Assembly (NCBI GenBank): GCA_020284085.1
Contig: JACEVL010000690.1
Location: 1-64,000, forward strand
Length of the DNA: 64,000 nt
Source of the DNA: Aporrectodea caliginosa
Lineage: Eukaryota; Annelida; Clitellata; Crassiclitellata; Lumbricidae
Direction of reading: 5' to 3'
Under the pieces are notes generated by a model, which was given only the letters and a program-made list of their open reading frames with translations, was not told the origin of the DNA and ran no database searches. The first letter of the stretch is position 1; each line of letters starts with the position of its first letter. A program made the translations under genes and the position numbers. This document shows, piece by piece, positions 1 to 12,202 of this stretch.

Positions 1-258
1 ATCGTGAAAACACATTCAGGAGATATGCATTTCATGCTATTTTGACATAAAACTAATTAAAATGTTTCAGAAAATTTTTGAACATTATTTTTAAAGCTAT
101 GAAATTCTGCTAAAAAATAAAAAATAAATTATAAATAAAATAAAAATAAAATAAATGTGTGACGTCACACATGGCCTGACCCCCTCCCCCTGTCACAAAC
201 TGTCACACTTTCTTAAACCCCCTCCCCCTGGAGCGTGACGTACTTTATGGACGGCCCC
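1..258. mobile_element. Right-hand part of a GGGGCCGTCCATAAA terminal-repeat element, cut by the window edge
   Basis: The segment ends in TTATGGACGGCCCC, the inverted form of GGGGCCGTCCATAA. It matches the right-hand ~250 bases of the complete copy at 57426-57876 almost base for base: the AT-rich core, then the pyrimidine-rich arm with GTCACAAACTGTCACA. The left part lies outside the window. It has no coding capacity, so it is a non-autonomous DNA element. The superfamily was not identified. Confidence 0.8.
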
Positions 259-337
259 TATAGGAATCGTAATTATTTAATTAATGCATTGAGCAAAACA
301 ACAGCCGAAACTTCCATTAGCGGATACTGACTGATTA

Positions 338-471
338 CAGTGGCGTAAATCAGGGGGCAGAGGGGGGCCGTCCCCAAAGTTTTGACTGAGGCCTATCTGT
401 CCCCCAAAATGTAAAAATCCGGTCCCCGAAAAATCTGTCCCCTCAAAGTTGTGTACAGATTTTCGCCTCTG
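338..471. mobile_element. Short hAT-like MITE (CAGTGGCG end)
   Basis: It begins CAGTGGCGTAAATC and ends GATTTTCGCCTCTG, an imperfect inverted repeat. The flanks ACTGATTA and ACTGGTTC agree at 6 of 8 bases, consistent with a decayed 8-bp hAT target duplication. The interior is GGGG/CCCC-rich and non-coding. Confidence 0.5.
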
Positions 472-788
472 ACTGGTTCCCACTTCTGAGTTGTTAATCA
501 ATTTTTTCGCTCTGCTGCAAATACGTTGGGACTGCAGGGAGCAACAAGACTAGAGCTTCTTTTGTCGAACCAAAAAGTTGAAACTATTATTCATTCTTCA
601 TGCTGACTTCCTGCATGGCTGCATCTGCATAGTAGACATCTATATGCCTACCTATAGCAATTCCTTTGTAAACCAAAGCGGTTGTTACCCGTTTCTGCAT
701 TCTTTCGTGTAAAACGTTTGATCGTCAAGTTTAAAAAAAACAAGTCGACCATTCTTTTACAATGTGCTTAGAAAGGGCATAAAAATAT
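472..788. other. Intergenic DNA, nothing recognised
   Basis: CpG-containing AT-rich sequence with one TATATGCC tract. I saw no convincing coding sequence, repeat or RNA gene. Confidence 0.4.
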
Positions 789-1090
789 TCACATTGTGAT
801 GAGTAAAAAGTAAACGAATACCACAGAAGAAATAGGTCCTACAATGTCAGCGAGCATCAAATAAGTTTTTCCTGAAGCGGAGACAAGTTTCGACAACACC
901 CCAGTCATGTCAATGTTATCGATAAACTCTCGATACAAATGTAAAATTGCCACATGGTTTAAGCCCTTTTGAGACATATAGGCCTAGTCGAGCGCAACCA
1001 TGTCTTCAATCGTCGGAGTGTGGAAAATTTGCGTTCGGAAGAAGCTGATGACACAGGATTCATTGACAGGAATGACCAGTAGCCTAGCAG
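789..1090 (-). pseudogene. hAT transposase C-terminal (dimerisation domain) relic
   Basis: On the minus strand, 1054 downward reads VSSASSERKFSTLRRLKTWL, the hallmark of the hAT C-terminal dimerisation region, where SS-x-SERxFSxLRRxKTWLRS is typical. A frameshift near 960-980 then moves to the frame of MSQKGLNHVAILHLYREFID, matching the following helix (MSQ-RLN-LAxLxxHxE). At least one frameshift and a stop are present, so the gene is dead. The rest of the transposase (zinc finger and DDE catalytic core) was not found upstream. It may be the remains of an autonomous relative of the many hAT-type MITEs nearby. Confidence 0.7.
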
Positions 1091-3898
1091 CCGCAATAAA
1101 TATTCCACAGATCCGAACAAACAAGGCCCTACTTATCCAGTCCAGAAGTCCAACGCGTTTTTTTCAGTGCAGCGACGTTTCCAATCGATTTCTTGGACTC
1201 TCTCTACTTCAATTGCACCACAGTTGTGCCAAGGACCTCGTAGTAGACCTTTTAGTAAAATTCTTCAACACTCTGGAATGTATGATCTGATGCAGGACCA
1301 CTGAATCTCTTTAGGATGCCTTGTTATCTTGGCAATGTAACTGACATCCCAGATTGTACCACTTGGACCTTCACGTGCAGTAGCGTAGCCAGGAAACAAT
1401 TGGGAGGGGGTTCCATTGGACATGGTCGCAAAAGTTAAGCTTTTGTATTTCGCACATAGGCCTAAACAAATTTTCGGCAATTTATTTGCGAAGTTCGAAC
1501 CCGTAGTCCGTAAATACGTGTGACTCAGGAGCTGGTTGAAGAATGCAGGCGAGAGACCTAATTTCAGGTCTAGAATCGTTAATTCAGTGGCTTCCCTCCA
1601 CAAACCTGAGAAAAGCTTGTTGAGAAACAACCGCGTCCACACCAACAACAGAAAACAACGTCTGCCTGATTTCCGCTCTTGCTCAGGATTGGACAGACTG
1701 ACAGAGCCTCCATCAGGCCACTAGCCAAGAAGCAAGGCTCTTTTGTGGCACAGAAACGGGTCACGCTGTTAGGGGTAACCTCGGAACAAATTCAAGCATT
1801 TGCCCTAACAATTTGAATACTCACCATTCGCCAGAATTGGCGTCTGTTCGTACAGGCAAACGTAGCAGCTGCAGGTAGTAAATAAAGAACTGGTTATCTG
1901 CCAATGACTGATTGTTAGACTGGTCGTCTGTCGAACTGTGTGACTCGCGCCTTATAAATACTTGCCTCTGTGATGCTGCTGACGTCTTTGTCAAATCGAA
2001 ACTCGGAAACCGCGATAAAAACAAGCAAAATATTTATTAAGTGAACGAGGTCACTATAGCAGTCGATGCTTAGTGACCGGTTTCGACTTAGGCTACTTAG
2101 CGGCGGCGGAGGATGGCGGCGGTTCCGGCTTCCGGAAGTTCCGGGTATAGCCTAATTAATAGTCGTAAAACAACTACTGGAAGAAGTAAAACCCTTATGT
2201 AGGTCTACATTTGATACAAGTTAAAGATTCAATGTCAATGTTCATAATCTAGAGTCGAGTAGCAGCGTGGTCTACCCGGCTCTACCGTCTATATATGGTT
2301 CGGTTGTAGGCCCCATTTTCTAAAATTGCACCCAGTGAACTCATGACCTCTGCTATCTACAAGTTCAATATTCAACTCTAGCTAGATCTAACGAGTTGCG
2401 CGGCCAACTCGAAGGCGCAGTCCCAATACATCACTGTGTAATGGCCGCATTGCTGCTAGATTCGCCCTTATAATATTATGCAACAATCTACTGGCTTGAT
2501 ACCCTGGGCGCCCACACATAGGCTAGGGGCTAGATGGACTTCCTGGAATTAGCATCCGCCCTGCTAACGTGCCCACGTGGAACCCATAGGGGACTGTATA
2601 GGACGCACTTTCCAATATGGGACCCGTATAGAACCACATATAGCCCACCCACGTACAGTCCCCACAAATCCTATCCCGATTCCCCTCACCTCCCTCGCCG
2701 TTTCAACTCTAAACATCATCCACCATAGCCGTCTGACTCTCTGCCTGTCTGACTCTCCGGATCTTGACCCTCTCTGCCTATCGATTTTGTTTTGATAAAG
2801 CACCTGTGAATAAGCTGGTTCCCGCGACTTCGCTTCTGTGTGCGCTCTAGAAATCTCGAGATTACGATTACGTAATGCATGGCGAATACGTTTGGCCCAC
2901 ATCTGGCCGTTATGACCGTTCTTCTATTGCCTCGTTGGTTATGACCTGCCCTAGTTTTCGCGTTTTGCTTCTGCTCAGAGTTCTGCACACATTCCGGTTC
3001 CTGATCATAAATCCACCAAAGCCTACAAATCTTACTAAACGGCGTGCGAGTTTCCGTTACTGACACCGCCCATCAATCATTCACTTGCAGTCCCCGAGAC
3101 AAGCCACGTTTTTCTGCTACAGACCAGATCACGGTGGCCTACGTTTCGCACTCTTTGCAGACGATGCATCGTTCTGGCCAGAGCTCTGGTCTGGGCGATT
3201 GGAATTTTCCGTTGTTGACTGCCATTCACGCTTACCGATTATTTATTCAAAGCTGCAATGCTCCAACTGCGAAAACCGTGGCCAAAGTAGCGGGGTATTC
3301 GTAGCATCCAGTAAATCTATAGGTGCACCGTTGTAGGCCTTTAGGCAGCAGTCTGCTTAGGCCTTTAGGCTAGGGTAAGCCTAACGCTAATCCGCACAAT
3401 TATTGCGGCGAAAACATGCGATCTTGAGAATGCTTTCTGCAGACCATTGAAACTAGGCCCAATTACGTATATTGAATCTGCATCGGTGAGAACGCAGAAG
3501 CAAACGCATGCTAATGACAAATTTAGGGCAAGTGCTAGGAATGAGTAAAGCAGTGTAACAGCAAGCACGCTTTCTAAAGCGTTTTACGAAGAATTATTTT
3601 GGCGATTAGTATATTTTCAAGATTTTATCTGGTTACGAATGGAATGTAGCCTACATTGATTCTCGTGACATAATTCTGGTACGTGTATGCCGGCCTTGAA
3701 CGCTTTGTTACGACGTTGACTGGGATATTTTCCGACATTCCCACGTGACGACGATACGGTAAGTATAGGGCCTATTGTTCAGCCATTTTCAGTCACAACG
3801 TATAGCCTACACTTATGACCGAAGCATATTAATTTATATATTAAATTATTAAATATTTTAAACTGACATATGCCTAGAGGCTATGCGCCGCCGTAACG
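1091..3898. other. Intergenic DNA with scattered repeat scraps
   Basis: No gene recognised. A possible lone hAT terminus (CAGTAGCGTAGCC) lies at 1378. The motif AATATGGGACCCGTATAG at 2613 is shared with 9267 and 58325. AATAAGCTGGTTCCCGCG at ~2810 resembles a SINE tail seen at 28472, 33510 and 36358. TAGGCCT words cluster at 3335-3375. Confidence 0.4.
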
Positions 3899-3906
3899 CC
3901 GGTACT

Positions 3907-4121
3907 CAGGGCCGATGAGAGGGGGGTCAGGTGGGGTTGTTGCCCCGGGGCCCGGTTCTATAGCAGGGGCCCCTGGCAGGGGCCCGTGCTATAGATAACT
4001 GTTGCTCAGTCAGAGGATTAAGGAGTAAGCACAGTAACAGAAGTTGGTCATCACTCATCAGAATGGTTTTGGACTATCTGCTGATGCAAAGTTAACTGAT
4101 GCAGACGAATTTCGATTTCTA

Positions 4122-4207
<86 letters not shown>

Positions 4208-5146
4208 TAATAATAACTTTGCATTACGGTCTGCGTAGGCTAATGCAAAGTTCTATAGGCAACGTTATAGTTGAATAACTTGAATTTGAAAAACACTGCT
4301 TATCAGTAGGCCTATTTTGAGAGTTATCAGCAGTCGGCCTAGAATTGATTATTCGTTTTCTGCGAGGCATAACATTGGTACTGGATGTAAATTTCTGAAT
4401 TGAAATTTCGTATTTGATATCAAAGTACCAATATTTGATATTATAAAAATTATAATCCCATTAAGTTGATAAAAGCCTTGCATTTTCAATTTCATCAAAA
4501 GCGAATAATGCAGCAAATCAAGCTGACAGTATCGTTGCTAGTATGATAGTAGATGTACGTGGAGTTGATCATGGTAGGCTACAGAGCTCAGTTGTTGACG
4601 CACTTGATTTAAACAATGCAACACAGCAATTGACGTATTCTCACCTCTTGAAATTGGATATCATAATGCGATAAATGTCATTTAAAAAATCATTTATCAC
4701 ATTCACATAATCACATTTCCCTATTAAATTCCTGTGAATTTCTTTATAATTAGAGTCATAGATGGTCCTTTTAAACCAGAAATTGATTTTCACATTTACT
4801 TTTACTATTATTATTCAGGGCTTTTGAAAGGAATTTTAGAACAGATTCGAACGACCCCTTAAAAAGCCATAGTGAATTATTCCAAATCGGATGACAATGA
4901 ACATTTTAAAACTAGTTTTAACTGCACAAAAATGCTTCTACAGCTGGACAAATTCATTTAGAACTGCCCATTTTGTGTAGAACTAAGCTTACACACTAAA
5001 AAGCCTTGTTATTATTATTATTGCCCTTATTATTATTCGTTAAATAGCGTTTTTTCAGGTTTACACCAGACTTGGGCTTAATAATAAAAACGAGGGGCCC
5101 TGATGGATGTCTGCCCCGGGGCCCGATTTGGCTCTCGACGCCCATG
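3907..5146. mobile_element. hAT-type non-autonomous element with perfect 8-bp target duplication
   Basis: The flanks are identical 8-mers CCGGTACT (3899-3906 and 5147-5154). Termini are CAGGGCCGATGAGAGG at the left and, reverse-complemented, CATGGGCGTCGAGAGC at the right, with a CCCCGGGGCCCG block just inside each end. The 1240-bp interior is AT-rich and has no transposase. A long TAA microsatellite (4122-4215) has expanded inside it. The 8-bp duplication and CA-GG-start TIR are the basis for the hAT call. Confidence 0.75.
4122..4215. repeat. TAA trinucleotide microsatellite
   Basis: Near-perfect run of TAA units with minor interruptions at the end (TAAATAATAATAATAAC). It lies inside the hAT-type element 3907-5146. 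Confidence 0.95.
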
Positions 5147-5154
5147 CCGGTACT

Positions 5155-5760
5155 TGTAATAGCACACATTTAGATTTTCAGGCCTATTAATACAATTTAA
5201 AGGCCTACTATAGACCGAGGCGCAGATATATAGGCCTAGGCCCATTATTGTTAAATTTCCGGTTTACTTAGGTTTTTTTAATGGGAACATGCAAATATTC
5301 CTTTACATATATTAGGCCTACGTTGCAGTAGGCCTACAACCTGGCGCTGAAAACACCACATAGACCTAATTCACACAATGTTTGTCTCAACGACGTTTTT
5401 ATAGCAGTTTACGGTAACATTACAATTTAACGTTGACATTATCGTTCATGATTGATCGAATATTGTTCACGGACTGGCGAGAAATCAATTCGACGTGCTG
5501 AGGACTGCTGACCTAGCCTACCCGTAAACAGAGATCTAAAACATACAATTATAGGCTAATTAACATTTGAAGTGTTGTCACGAATGCGCAGCTTGTATAC
5601 GCATAATTACATAGGCCTACTGTGGGCCGGATGTTTAATTAAGTACACAATTAATTTTAAAGGGGGCGAGGGGGTTCGATTAAAACACAGCAGCAGTTGT
5701 ATAATATATAAGTCTTACACTGTAGACGAGGAGCGCGTGTTTGCTGCAGGGCTATGCGCA
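5155..5760. other. Intergenic DNA, nothing recognised
   Basis: CpG-containing spacer rich in TAGGCCTA words (5180-5340). Short open frames here lack family similarity. Confidence 0.4.
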
Positions 5761-5768
5761 GTTGCATG

Positions 5769-6606
5769 CATAGGCGCAACCACCCTATGGGACCCGTGGG
5801 ACGCGTCCCCCCCCCAACTTTCGAACCAGTTGGGACGGTTCCCTCCAACTTTTGAAAATTTTGGGGTAAACAAGAGCCCAAAATGTACTCCAATTGACAT
5901 CAAATGCTCAAAATTGCGTCGGCTTCTGGGACTCCGCCCCAGACCCCGACTCCTCCACACCCCTAGTCGGTATAGGGACTACTTGCCTTCGTCAATCGCG
6001 GCTGTGCGTCTTCCGCCTTCGCAGTTCCCCCACTCGGACGTTCTAGTAGGTCCCTCCGCCAACAAATCGCTTGCCCTGCTGCCGATAAAATAAATGGTCA
6101 GGCTTAAAACCGCTAAACTCAAGTCTATCAGAATTCAGTGCAGAATATTGTTGTATAATTTCACTCTAAAACTTTAATTATCTCGCTTTTTAAAATTCGA
6201 CTAAGGCTCGCGGTAGAAGCTTAGAAGGACATTTCAACTTATAATGCGGCCAATGCGAGTGGTGTTCTTCTAAAACCTAAAATCTCAGTTTATTCATATA
6301 ATAAAGTCATATTTTTCATAGATCTAGATGGCATAGGTACTTTTATATCGAAATCGTCGATGAAAAATTTGAGGTAAATTAGAGCCCAAAATGTACTCCA
6401 TTTGGCATCAAATGCTCAAAATTGCGTCGGCTTCTGGGGCTCCGCCCCAGACCCCGATGGGGAGCTTACGACGCTCCCCCATGCCCCGTAGTCGTTAGGG
6501 GCTTCTTGCCGAAGGCAATCGCAGCTTCGCGCCTTTGGCGCTCGCAATTCCCCCACTCAGACATTCTAGCAGGTCCCCCAACTTCTGGACCGTGGTTGCG
6601 CCTCTG
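5769..6606. mobile_element. hAT-type element with internal duplication
   Basis: Perfect 8-bp flanks GTTGCATG (5761-5768 and 6607-6614). Termini are CATAGGCGCAACCAC at the left and, reverse-complemented, CAGAGGCGCAACCAC at the right. Inside are two ~220-bp direct repeats (about 5842-6060 and 6362-6585). Each starts GAGCCCAAAATGTACTCCA, contains CTCCGCCCCAGACCCCG, and ends near CAGGTCCCCC or TAGGTCCCTC. There is no transposase. Open frames across it are products of the repeat composition and not genes. Confidence 0.75.
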
Positions 6607-6929
6607 GTTGCATGCGGCCTTGGTATAGGCTATGCATAGTAAATTATAGGCCTGCTCGTTTCTACACCCTGGCTCAATAAAGATGATATCGTCTCGGTTA
6701 GAATCGTTGCAATTTATTAGCTCTGAAACCTTAAATGTATAGGCCTATAATTATAAATATCATATGGGCCCTATATATATATATTTGTCAGAGGAAGGTA
6801 AGAGTGATACATGTATACATATGCATATAATTGATTGGTGGGTATCTTGATGTAAAATGATACTAAGAGGTTAATAACAAAAATATTAATATTAACATAA
6901 TTATGATTTTATAATATATAAGCCTAATG

Positions 6930-7085
6930 AAGAGATGATGGTTATGATGATGGTGGTGGTGATGATGATGATAATGATGACGACGACGATGATGATGATA
7001 ATGATGATGATGACGACGATGATGATAATGATGATGATGATAACAACAACAACAACAACAACAACAACAATAATAACCAATAATA

Positions 7086-7124
<39 letters not shown>

Positions 7125-7135
7125 TAATAACAGCA
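6930..7135. repeat. Compound ATG/ACG/AAC/TAA trinucleotide microsatellite
   Basis: Blocks of ATG and GTG units, then ACG and ATG units, then an AAC run (7043-7070), then TAA units (7075-7122). Open frames of poly-Met, poly-Ile or poly-Leu type here are artefacts of the repeat. Confidence 0.95.
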
Positions 7136-7139
7136 ACAA

Positions 7140-8270
7140 TAGGCCTAATTATCATAATAATGTAACTTCTATGGCGTCGGTTCTAATTAAATGGCCTTTA
7201 CCGATGGCGCATCAAAATTAAGCCGACAGTCAGATCCGTTTTCTGAAGTCCTTGAATCGAAATAAACGACATTAGGCCTATCATACGAGCGATAAAAAAA
7301 ATCGCTTGTTTTTTTGCCACGGTGTACGACATAATAGCCTATTATTCGAACTTCGAAGTCGGGAGCGCAAGATGCCTTGGCCCATCGGGCAGCCCAGCCA
7401 AAGGGCAATAAGTGTTTTAATTTTCCTTGAATCGAAAACTGTTTCTATTGGGTTAGTTCTAGGTCATCACGCATGCGTGCCAAACGCTATGAGTGACTGT
7501 ATTTCCTACTTCGATCAAGTGGTTGTCGGTAATATATATTTATGTTTATTTTAATTTCTGTTCATTGCTAACTTAATATGCCCATGCTGTAGACTCGTAA
7601 CATATTGCTACTTTCTAAAACTATGAAGGCGATAATTATAGCAGTGGGTTAGCCTCTTTGTCTCTGTCACTGCAGCATGACGGTGGGTATTTTCACGCAG
7701 AATAATTGAACTAAGCTTAGACGGAATATGGGCGCGCGCACGTTGGGGCAAGGGGGTACATGCCCCTGGCTTTCAACTCTAAATAACATGTGAAACAAAT
7801 AATTTTAAAGAAATAAACCAGGTCATGCCGACATCTGGTCTGCTTACTTGCTGACTTGATTCAAATGGGCTCGTATGTGCTAGGCTACATTGGAGCTAAA
7901 TTAGTATGTCCGGTTGGCGATGTATGGTATGTGTGGGGTAGTCTTTCAGGCTATAGTGTAAGTGTTACCTTCACTGGGTCCACAACTAAGCGTTGGCGAT
8001 ATCTGCCTGGGGCAGATTACGGACTTTCCGTTTTGTCTGAGATGAGTGTGTAGGGCCTACTTAGGCTACATGTAGATTAAATAGCCTAAAAGCCATCATG
8101 TAGGTTAAATAGCTTAAACATGTACGGAAGGAATTGATGAAGAATAATGTGGACGAATTCGGTGAGGATAAGACGGCGCTTTCAGATTTTTAAATACGTA
8201 TATAGCCTACTTAATTATAGGCCCTTACTTTTGCCGATTATCGATTCACTATATATGTTGTAGACCTAAC
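7140..8270. other. Intergenic DNA, nothing recognised
   Basis: CpG-rich spacer with several TAGGCCTA words. Open frames at 7306-7554 and 7856-8053 show no recognisable domain. Confidence 0.4.
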
Positions 8271-8274
8271 ACTT

Positions 8275-8509
8275 CAGTCGGGCGCAGGACGGGGGCGCAA
8301 AATTAGGTCTGAAAATGTGTTTTTGTTAAAGAAATCAGGTAAAAATAGAAAAATAGTTTTAAAAAGTAATGTGCTAAAACAATATAGGTAAAAATAGCAA
8401 AATAAATTTTGGCCCAAAAAAAAGGTCATCAGAAATTTTGGCGGAACTGAGAAAAAAATTTGCAGGAAATTCTTGCCCCCGGGCGCACGAACCCCTAGTT
8501 ACGCCACTG
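8275..8509. mobile_element. Probable MITE with a GTTACGCCACTG right end
   Basis: The right end CTAGTTACGCCACTG is the inverted form of CAGTGGCGTAACTAG and matches the ends of the elements at 338 and 9079. The left boundary (CAGTCGGGCGCAGG at 8275) is a weaker match, and no clear target duplication is seen, so the left edge is uncertain. Confidence 0.45.
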
Positions 8510-8517
8510 ATACCTAA

Positions 8518-9070
8518 CGATTATTCTCAACTGGCATTTCAGCTGTTAAAATTGTGCTTATTTTCAATTGATTTATTTTCAACGTAAACTCGGTAGGCCT
8601 ATCTTTCTGCTGCCTTTCAAAAGTGATTTTTGTACTACATCATTTTGCCTCTTGCAAAAATTTAGGCTGGCGGCCATGGGAAAGAACGCAATTAATTAGC
8701 GTGCTAGAAATAATTAAACGCATGATCGATGATCCGAAAGGACCGAAAGGCCCTAGTATCAGCTAATAAATTTTCCTTCTTTGGCAAATTGAAATTGAGA
8801 TCAATAGTGACCACCTGAGGTCCAGCATGCAGGCAATGTCCGCCAACAGGCTTAACCGAGCTTAGAGGCCTAGGCCTAACTGCTCTGTACGCAACTGAAC
8901 TGGAGTGCAACGTTAAGGGGTGGGGTCTTAATTAATTAACAGGATTCATTAAATTTAGTCCGACTCTGAACATATAGGCTAATATTTATTTTGGAGTGAA
9001 TCATTATTTTCTTATATTATGACAGACTGTGATAGCCTTGCCTGCTGGTCCACATGACCTACATGTATAT
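8518..9070. other. Intergenic DNA, nothing recognised
   Basis: AT-rich spacer with TAGGCCTA words near 8590 and 8865. No coding or repeat assignment is possible by eye. Confidence 0.4.
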
Positions 9071-9078
9071 CCTATATG

Positions 9079-9262
9079 CAGTGGCGTTACGAAGGGTTTC
9101 AGCACCCAGGGGCAAGAGTTGATGACTGCACCCCCTTTTAATTTTCTTGTTGACTTTTAATCGTTGTCATAGTGCTGTGTACCACTGAAAGCTATTTTTG
9201 CGACCCCTTGTGCTGCGTCCGGGGGCGATTGCCCCCTCAGCGCCCCCTTCGTTACGCCACTG
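9079..9262. mobile_element. hAT-type MITE, CAGTGGCGTTACGAAGGG inverted repeats
   Basis: 184-bp element with ends CAGTGGCGTTACGAAGGG and CCCCTTCGTTACGCCACTG, near-perfect inverted repeats of about 18 bp. The flanks CCTATATG (9071-9078) and CCCATATG (9263-9270) match at 7 of 8 bases. It has no coding content. Confidence 0.8.
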
Positions 9263-9325
9263 CCCATATGGGACCCGTATCATGCCCATATGGGTCCCAT
9301 GGATATGCTGGCAGGGATAGGCTAC
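9263..9325. repeat. CATATGGGACCC motif cluster
   Basis: CCCATATGGGACCCGTATC is followed by CCCATATGGGTCCCATGG and then ATGCTGGCAGGG. The same words occur at 2613 and, with clear inverted ends, at 58273-58402. Confidence 0.5.
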
Positions 9326-10271
9326 TTGTTATTGTATTATATTCGCTGCTATTGATATGTGATTAGTAGCAGTGCTTCTTCTAGAATAAAGATTCCGGAA
9401 CTGAACAAATTAATTCATTTTTATTTTAACGACGTCAAGTGAAATAGGGGTCACTATGTATATATGTACCGATGGACGGTGGACCATCGGGGCATGTTTT
9501 ATTTATACTAATATTTTTATTTTATATTACTATATCAATATCAACAGACACTAAAATTAAATAAAATAAATAATATTTATAAAAAATTTGAATTAACTAA
9601 AAAATTTTGTATTTGCTGAAAAAGGTACCAGAAGTTCAGAACGCCGTTCTGTAGCATTCCGTCTGAAAAACACTGATTAGTACTACAATAATGAACATAT
9701 TATTAGTATGTACTATGTAGGCTATAGCCTACTAGTTATATTGTATGCCTATCGGAAGCATCCGTAATGGTTTTCTGTTGGGAAAGGATTTTTGGTTCTA
9801 GACAATCGGGCATTATTTGTAGATTCTATAGGCCTACAGGAAATCCGATACTAGGCGGGAGATTTGCGAGCTCAATAATGGAGAGATGGATAAAGTTTCA
9901 ACGTTCCGGCAAGCCTAGCCTGTGTAATTTACATAATCTAGGCCCTTGCTGCAGCTAACAGAAAAACAAAGACGTTGCACAACAGTCTTAGTCAATCTCT
10001 ACTTATCGTGTATCTAGTCACTTCTAGAGACGATAAACTGACGTGACTTTCGGCTTGATTTTGAGAGCCATCGGATGGTGCTTGGCGTTAGACACCGGCG
10101 TCGCAAAAGTTAGGCTAGTGACCTACATTTAATAAAATTTTATAATTCTTATTTAGCTGACCAGATTGCTAGATTTAATCCAAACGCGGTTTGGTGTAGT
10201 AAAATATGTCTCTAGACGTATTCGCTTTTATTAGAAGCGATTAATTTTTTCTAGTTTGTAGACTGATGTTG
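9326..10271. other. Intergenic DNA, nothing recognised
   Basis: AT-rich spacer with a short palindrome AGAACGCCGTTCT near 9639. No gene was recognised. Confidence 0.4.
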
Positions 10272-10279
10272 GTATAGAG

Positions 10280-10737
10280 TAGAGCTGTACCGATTAAACG
10301 GCCATACGCGTAATCGGGCCGATTATTAGAACAATCGGCATAATCGGGTATCGGCAGAAATAATCGGTTAATCGGTGCCGATGTCAAAATTGTGTTATAA
10401 TTTAATAATTTTACTTGAATTATTGCATATTCCAAGTTTTTCATCGATTTTCATCTATCGTTTTACGTCATTTATTATTTACGCATTTAAACATAATTAT
10501 CGTTAACAACTTCCCAACTTAATTTAAACGTCCACCCTTATAGTTGTGACGATAGATTACTGGTTTATGTTTCTGAACCGAACATTTTGACAAAACAAAT
10601 AATGAAATATTCGGTCTCATAAATTGGGTATTGGCAGTTTAATAATCGGCTATACGCTGTATCGGTATCGGCAATTTAATAATCGGCTATACGCGGTATC
10701 GGCATAATCGGCAAAAAGCGATATCGGTACAGCTCTA
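10280..10737. mobile_element. hAT-type MITE (TAGAGCTGTACCGAT ends)
   Basis: 458-bp element with ends TAGAGCTGTACCGAT and ATCGGTACAGCTCTA. The flanks are identical 8-mers GTATAGAG (10272-10279 and 10738-10745). The subterminal regions are crowded with ATAATCGGC and ATCGGTATCGGC repeats, typical of short transposase-binding arrays. No transposase is present. Confidence 0.88.
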
Positions 10738-10745
10738 GTATAGAG

Positions 10746-11336
10746 TGACGTAGGCTATAATATTATATCCTACTAGCATAAAAGGCGAAGCACCAATTCA
10801 GACGGCAGAAGACTGGTGATAGCTCATTCGACCAAGTCGTTGGGAAATTAGCAGGACGTATAGGCTAGTCGCTATGTAGAAAACCGTGAACATTTACATT
10901 TTGCATTTGAGGTAAACATAAATAACGTTGACACGGATCGCGCTACTGGATTAACTTGCTTCGTGGCCGGTAGGTTATGCTTTACTCGTCGGCCTCATTG
11001 TGGGGGATTTGTCGGCGCTGGTGGTCGAAGATGGCTTCAGGCTGTAGTAAACCGACTTTGTCTGCTGGGATAATTATGTCCCTGAGGATAGGCTATCCCA
11101 TCCTTTGAGCAGCTTTGTTCAAGGGCAGACAATGCGCTTTTGCTTCGATTGTGCGCAACACTGAGCACGTGTTCCATTACTTGGCCCCATTAGAACAGTC
11201 GGAGCGCTCCTTGCGCCCTTGTCGGAGCGCTCCCTTCGACCAAGGGCGCACGCTAGCCTAAAGATAATCCCGGAGGCAGATGATCGAATGCCGAAGAACC
11301 ATTCTTATTCGTATGTTGTATTCTTATTATTCTTGT
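10746..11336. other. Intergenic DNA, nothing recognised
   Basis: CpG-rich spacer with GTCGGAGCGCTCC words near 11198-11235. No coding sequence was recognised. Confidence 0.4.
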
Positions 11337-11344
11337 CTTTGAAT

Positions 11345-11673
11345 TAGGGATGGGCCGATTAATCGTTCGGTAATCGGTTCGGGCCGGATTTTGTACTAAT
11401 CGGTATTAATCGGTTATCCCAGGCCGTAAAAATCCGAATAACAAAAAATATATGTTTGACCAAAAACAATTTCTTCTTTCATTAATACAGCAATAGTAAC
11501 CTGTTTTGGCGACCTCCTGCGGTAATCTTTAATCTTTAATTATCATTGTAAGTCCGTGCCAATGCCATTTTATAATTGATTGGATTTTCTTTATTTCTTT
11601 AGTTATTAGCCTACAGGGCCTACAATAGCCTATACGTTACATTTCCTTGGTTTGGTTTTATGGTTTATCTTTA

Positions 11674-11709
<36 letters not shown>

Positions 11710-11818
11710 GCAAATAAAAATGAATATTGCCGATTAATCGGATCGAAATCTGCGAAAAAAGCAAGCGAACTAATCGAAATAAGAAATCGGCAAAAAGCTG
11801 CCAATCGGTGCATCCCTA
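11345..11818. mobile_element. hAT-type MITE (TAGGGATG ends)
   Basis: 474-bp element with ends TAGGGATGGGCCGATTAATC and, reverse-complemented at the right, TAGGGATGCACCGATT. Identical 8-bp flanks CTTTGAAT (11337-11344 and 11819-11826). It contains a TA microsatellite (11680-11707). Its subterminal AATCGG words resemble those of the element at 10280-10737, so the two are probably moved by related transposases. Confidence 0.88.
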
Positions 11819-12202
11819 CTTTGAATGTATACATGTTCATGTCTAATGTCGTTTGTAACTCGGAATGCGGTCTGCAAGTAGGTTGCCACCCGTCCCGACT
11901 TTGTCGGGACAGTCCCGATTTCGAGGCAAATGTCCCGTGTCCCGACTTGACCTAGTCGGGACAGCGAAATGTCCCGACTTTCAGATGTGTGACCAAAACT
12001 AACAAAACGTTGTGACTTAAAACACAATAGGCTACCCGTATTAACTACTGCTAATTGTTCTTCGATTAGTGACGGAGATGATATCTTTACAACGAGTTTA
12101 CTTACTTTCGAGCAGTTTTCGAGCAGTTTTGCCTTTTAAATGAGCTGTAAAAGCGAAAAAAAGGTCATCCGGAAAAATTGCATGATTGTAACTCGTGAGC
12201 AT

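Noticed and set aside
1265..1648. 127-residue minus-strand frame as a gene
   Set aside because: No recognisable domain, no splice context, and it overlaps repeat-like DNA near a hAT terminus at 1378. The hAT relic downstream is in different frames.
5572..6093. 173-residue frame as a protein
   Set aside because: It spans the boundary of the hAT-type element 5769-6606 and includes part of its internal direct repeat.
6901..7165. Poly-Ile, poly-Met and poly-Leu open frames
   Set aside because: Translations of the ATG/TAA/AAC microsatellite.
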